Shown here one piece after another: positions 5,577-5,857 of a DNA stretch of 5,857 nucleotides. Location: assembly GCA_015711895.1 (NCBI GenBank), contig JACVJH010000105.1, positions 1 to 5,857 of the forward strand. The letters are read 5' to 3'. Made by a program: the position numbers and the translations under genes. The DNA comes from Candidatus Solincola tengchongensis. Its GTDB lineage: Bacteria; Actinomycetota; Geothermincolia; Geothermincolales; RBG-13-55-18. Numbering within the stretch: the first letter of the stretch is position 1; the number at the start of each line of letters is the position of its first letter. Under the pieces are notes generated by a model. It ran no database searches. It was not told the DNA's origin and saw only the letters and a program-made list of their open reading frames with translations.

Positions 5577-5857
5577 ATGCGGATGCCGGAAAAGGAAATG
5601 GTCACCAGCGTGGTCATCAAGGCCTCTCCGCGCCGGGTCTGGGAGGTGCTCACGGACCTTTCCTCCTATACGGAATGGAACCCCATGATAAGGCGGGCGG
5701 AGGGCGAGGTCAGGGCGGGAGCCAGGTTGGAGGTCCACTTTCGGCCCGAGGGGAGAAGGAAAGGAAGAATATTCCATCCGTTGCTGCGGGTCGTGGATGC
5801 GGAGAGAGAGCTGCGGTGGGGAGGCCGGTCCCTGTTTCCCTGGGTTTTCGACTTCGA
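5577..5857 (+). CDS. SRPBCC/START-like protein, polyketide cyclase/dehydrase family (partial)
   Basis: The first 93 codons of a gene that runs off the right edge. ATG at 5577 follows GAGGTG (5566-5571) by five bases; a second ATG at 5583 is also possible. The translation MVTSVVIKASPRRVWEVLTD, followed by SSYTEWNPMIRRAEGEVRAG and LEVHFRPEG, matches the opening of SRPBCC proteins: a first strand, the helix P-x-x-V-W-x-V-L-T-D, and the Y-x-x-W-N-P turn. The fold is a helix-grip barrel that holds a hydrophobic ligand. Members include aromatase/cyclase-like proteins, lipid carriers and stress proteins, so no reaction can be assigned. It is 66 bases after the MBL-fold gene and on the same strand, so it is probably the fourth gene of the cluster. 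The right part of the domain is outside the window. Confidence 0.85.
   Translation, partial: MRMPEKEMVTSVVIKASPRRVWEVLTDLSSYTEWNPMIRRAEGEVRAGARLEVHFRPEGRRKGRIFHPLLRVVDAERELRWGGRSLFPWVFDF

Overview
This window comes from a GC-rich bacterium. GGAGG-type ribosome binding sites precede nearly every gene, GTG and TTG starts appear next to ATG, and the tRNA-Tyr gene encodes its own CCA end. The gene types (a MerR-TetR fusion regulator, lipase-like hydrolases, a STAS anti-sigma antagonist) would fit a high-GC lineage such as Actinomycetota. No phylogenetic marker is present, so this placement is a guess.

The left part (1-890) holds a short STAS-domain anti-anti-sigma factor (150-524) with an intact phosphorylatable serine motif, a possible 20-codon small ORF with a good ribosome binding site (555-617), and a complete class II tRNA-Tyr(GUA) (629-713) followed by a GC-rich hairpin that may end transcription. 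No kinase or phosphatase partner for the STAS protein is visible.

The centre (894-2381) carries a minus-strand regulator with an N-terminal MerR-type helix-turn-helix joined through a charged linker to a complete TetR-type protein. A 609-base divergent intergenic region follows. Its left part is AT-rich, unlike the rest of the window, and contains a rightward sigma-70-like promoter (TTGACA at 1949-1954) and two related TGAAT-type dyads (1904-1922 and 1994-2011). The second lies just downstream of the predicted start point and resembles the operators of TetR-family fatty-acid regulators of the FadR type. The right part (about 2020-2381) is GC-rich and looks like a long untranslated leader.

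The right part (2382-5857) is a four-gene rightward run: a possibly membrane-anchored alpha/beta hydrolase of the lysophospholipase/S33 type, a second alpha/beta hydrolase of the FrsA/DHPON-hydrolase type with an N-terminal helical region, a metallo-beta-lactamase-fold hydrolase with an HxDxDH variant metal motif, and the start of an SRPBCC (START-like) ligand-binding protein cut by the window edge. The simplest reading is an uncharacterised cluster for hydrolysing hydrophobic esters or lactones, or for handling lipids, controlled by the divergent MerR-TetR fusion protein. The individual families are clear. The joint pathway, the substrate and the regulatory link are inference.
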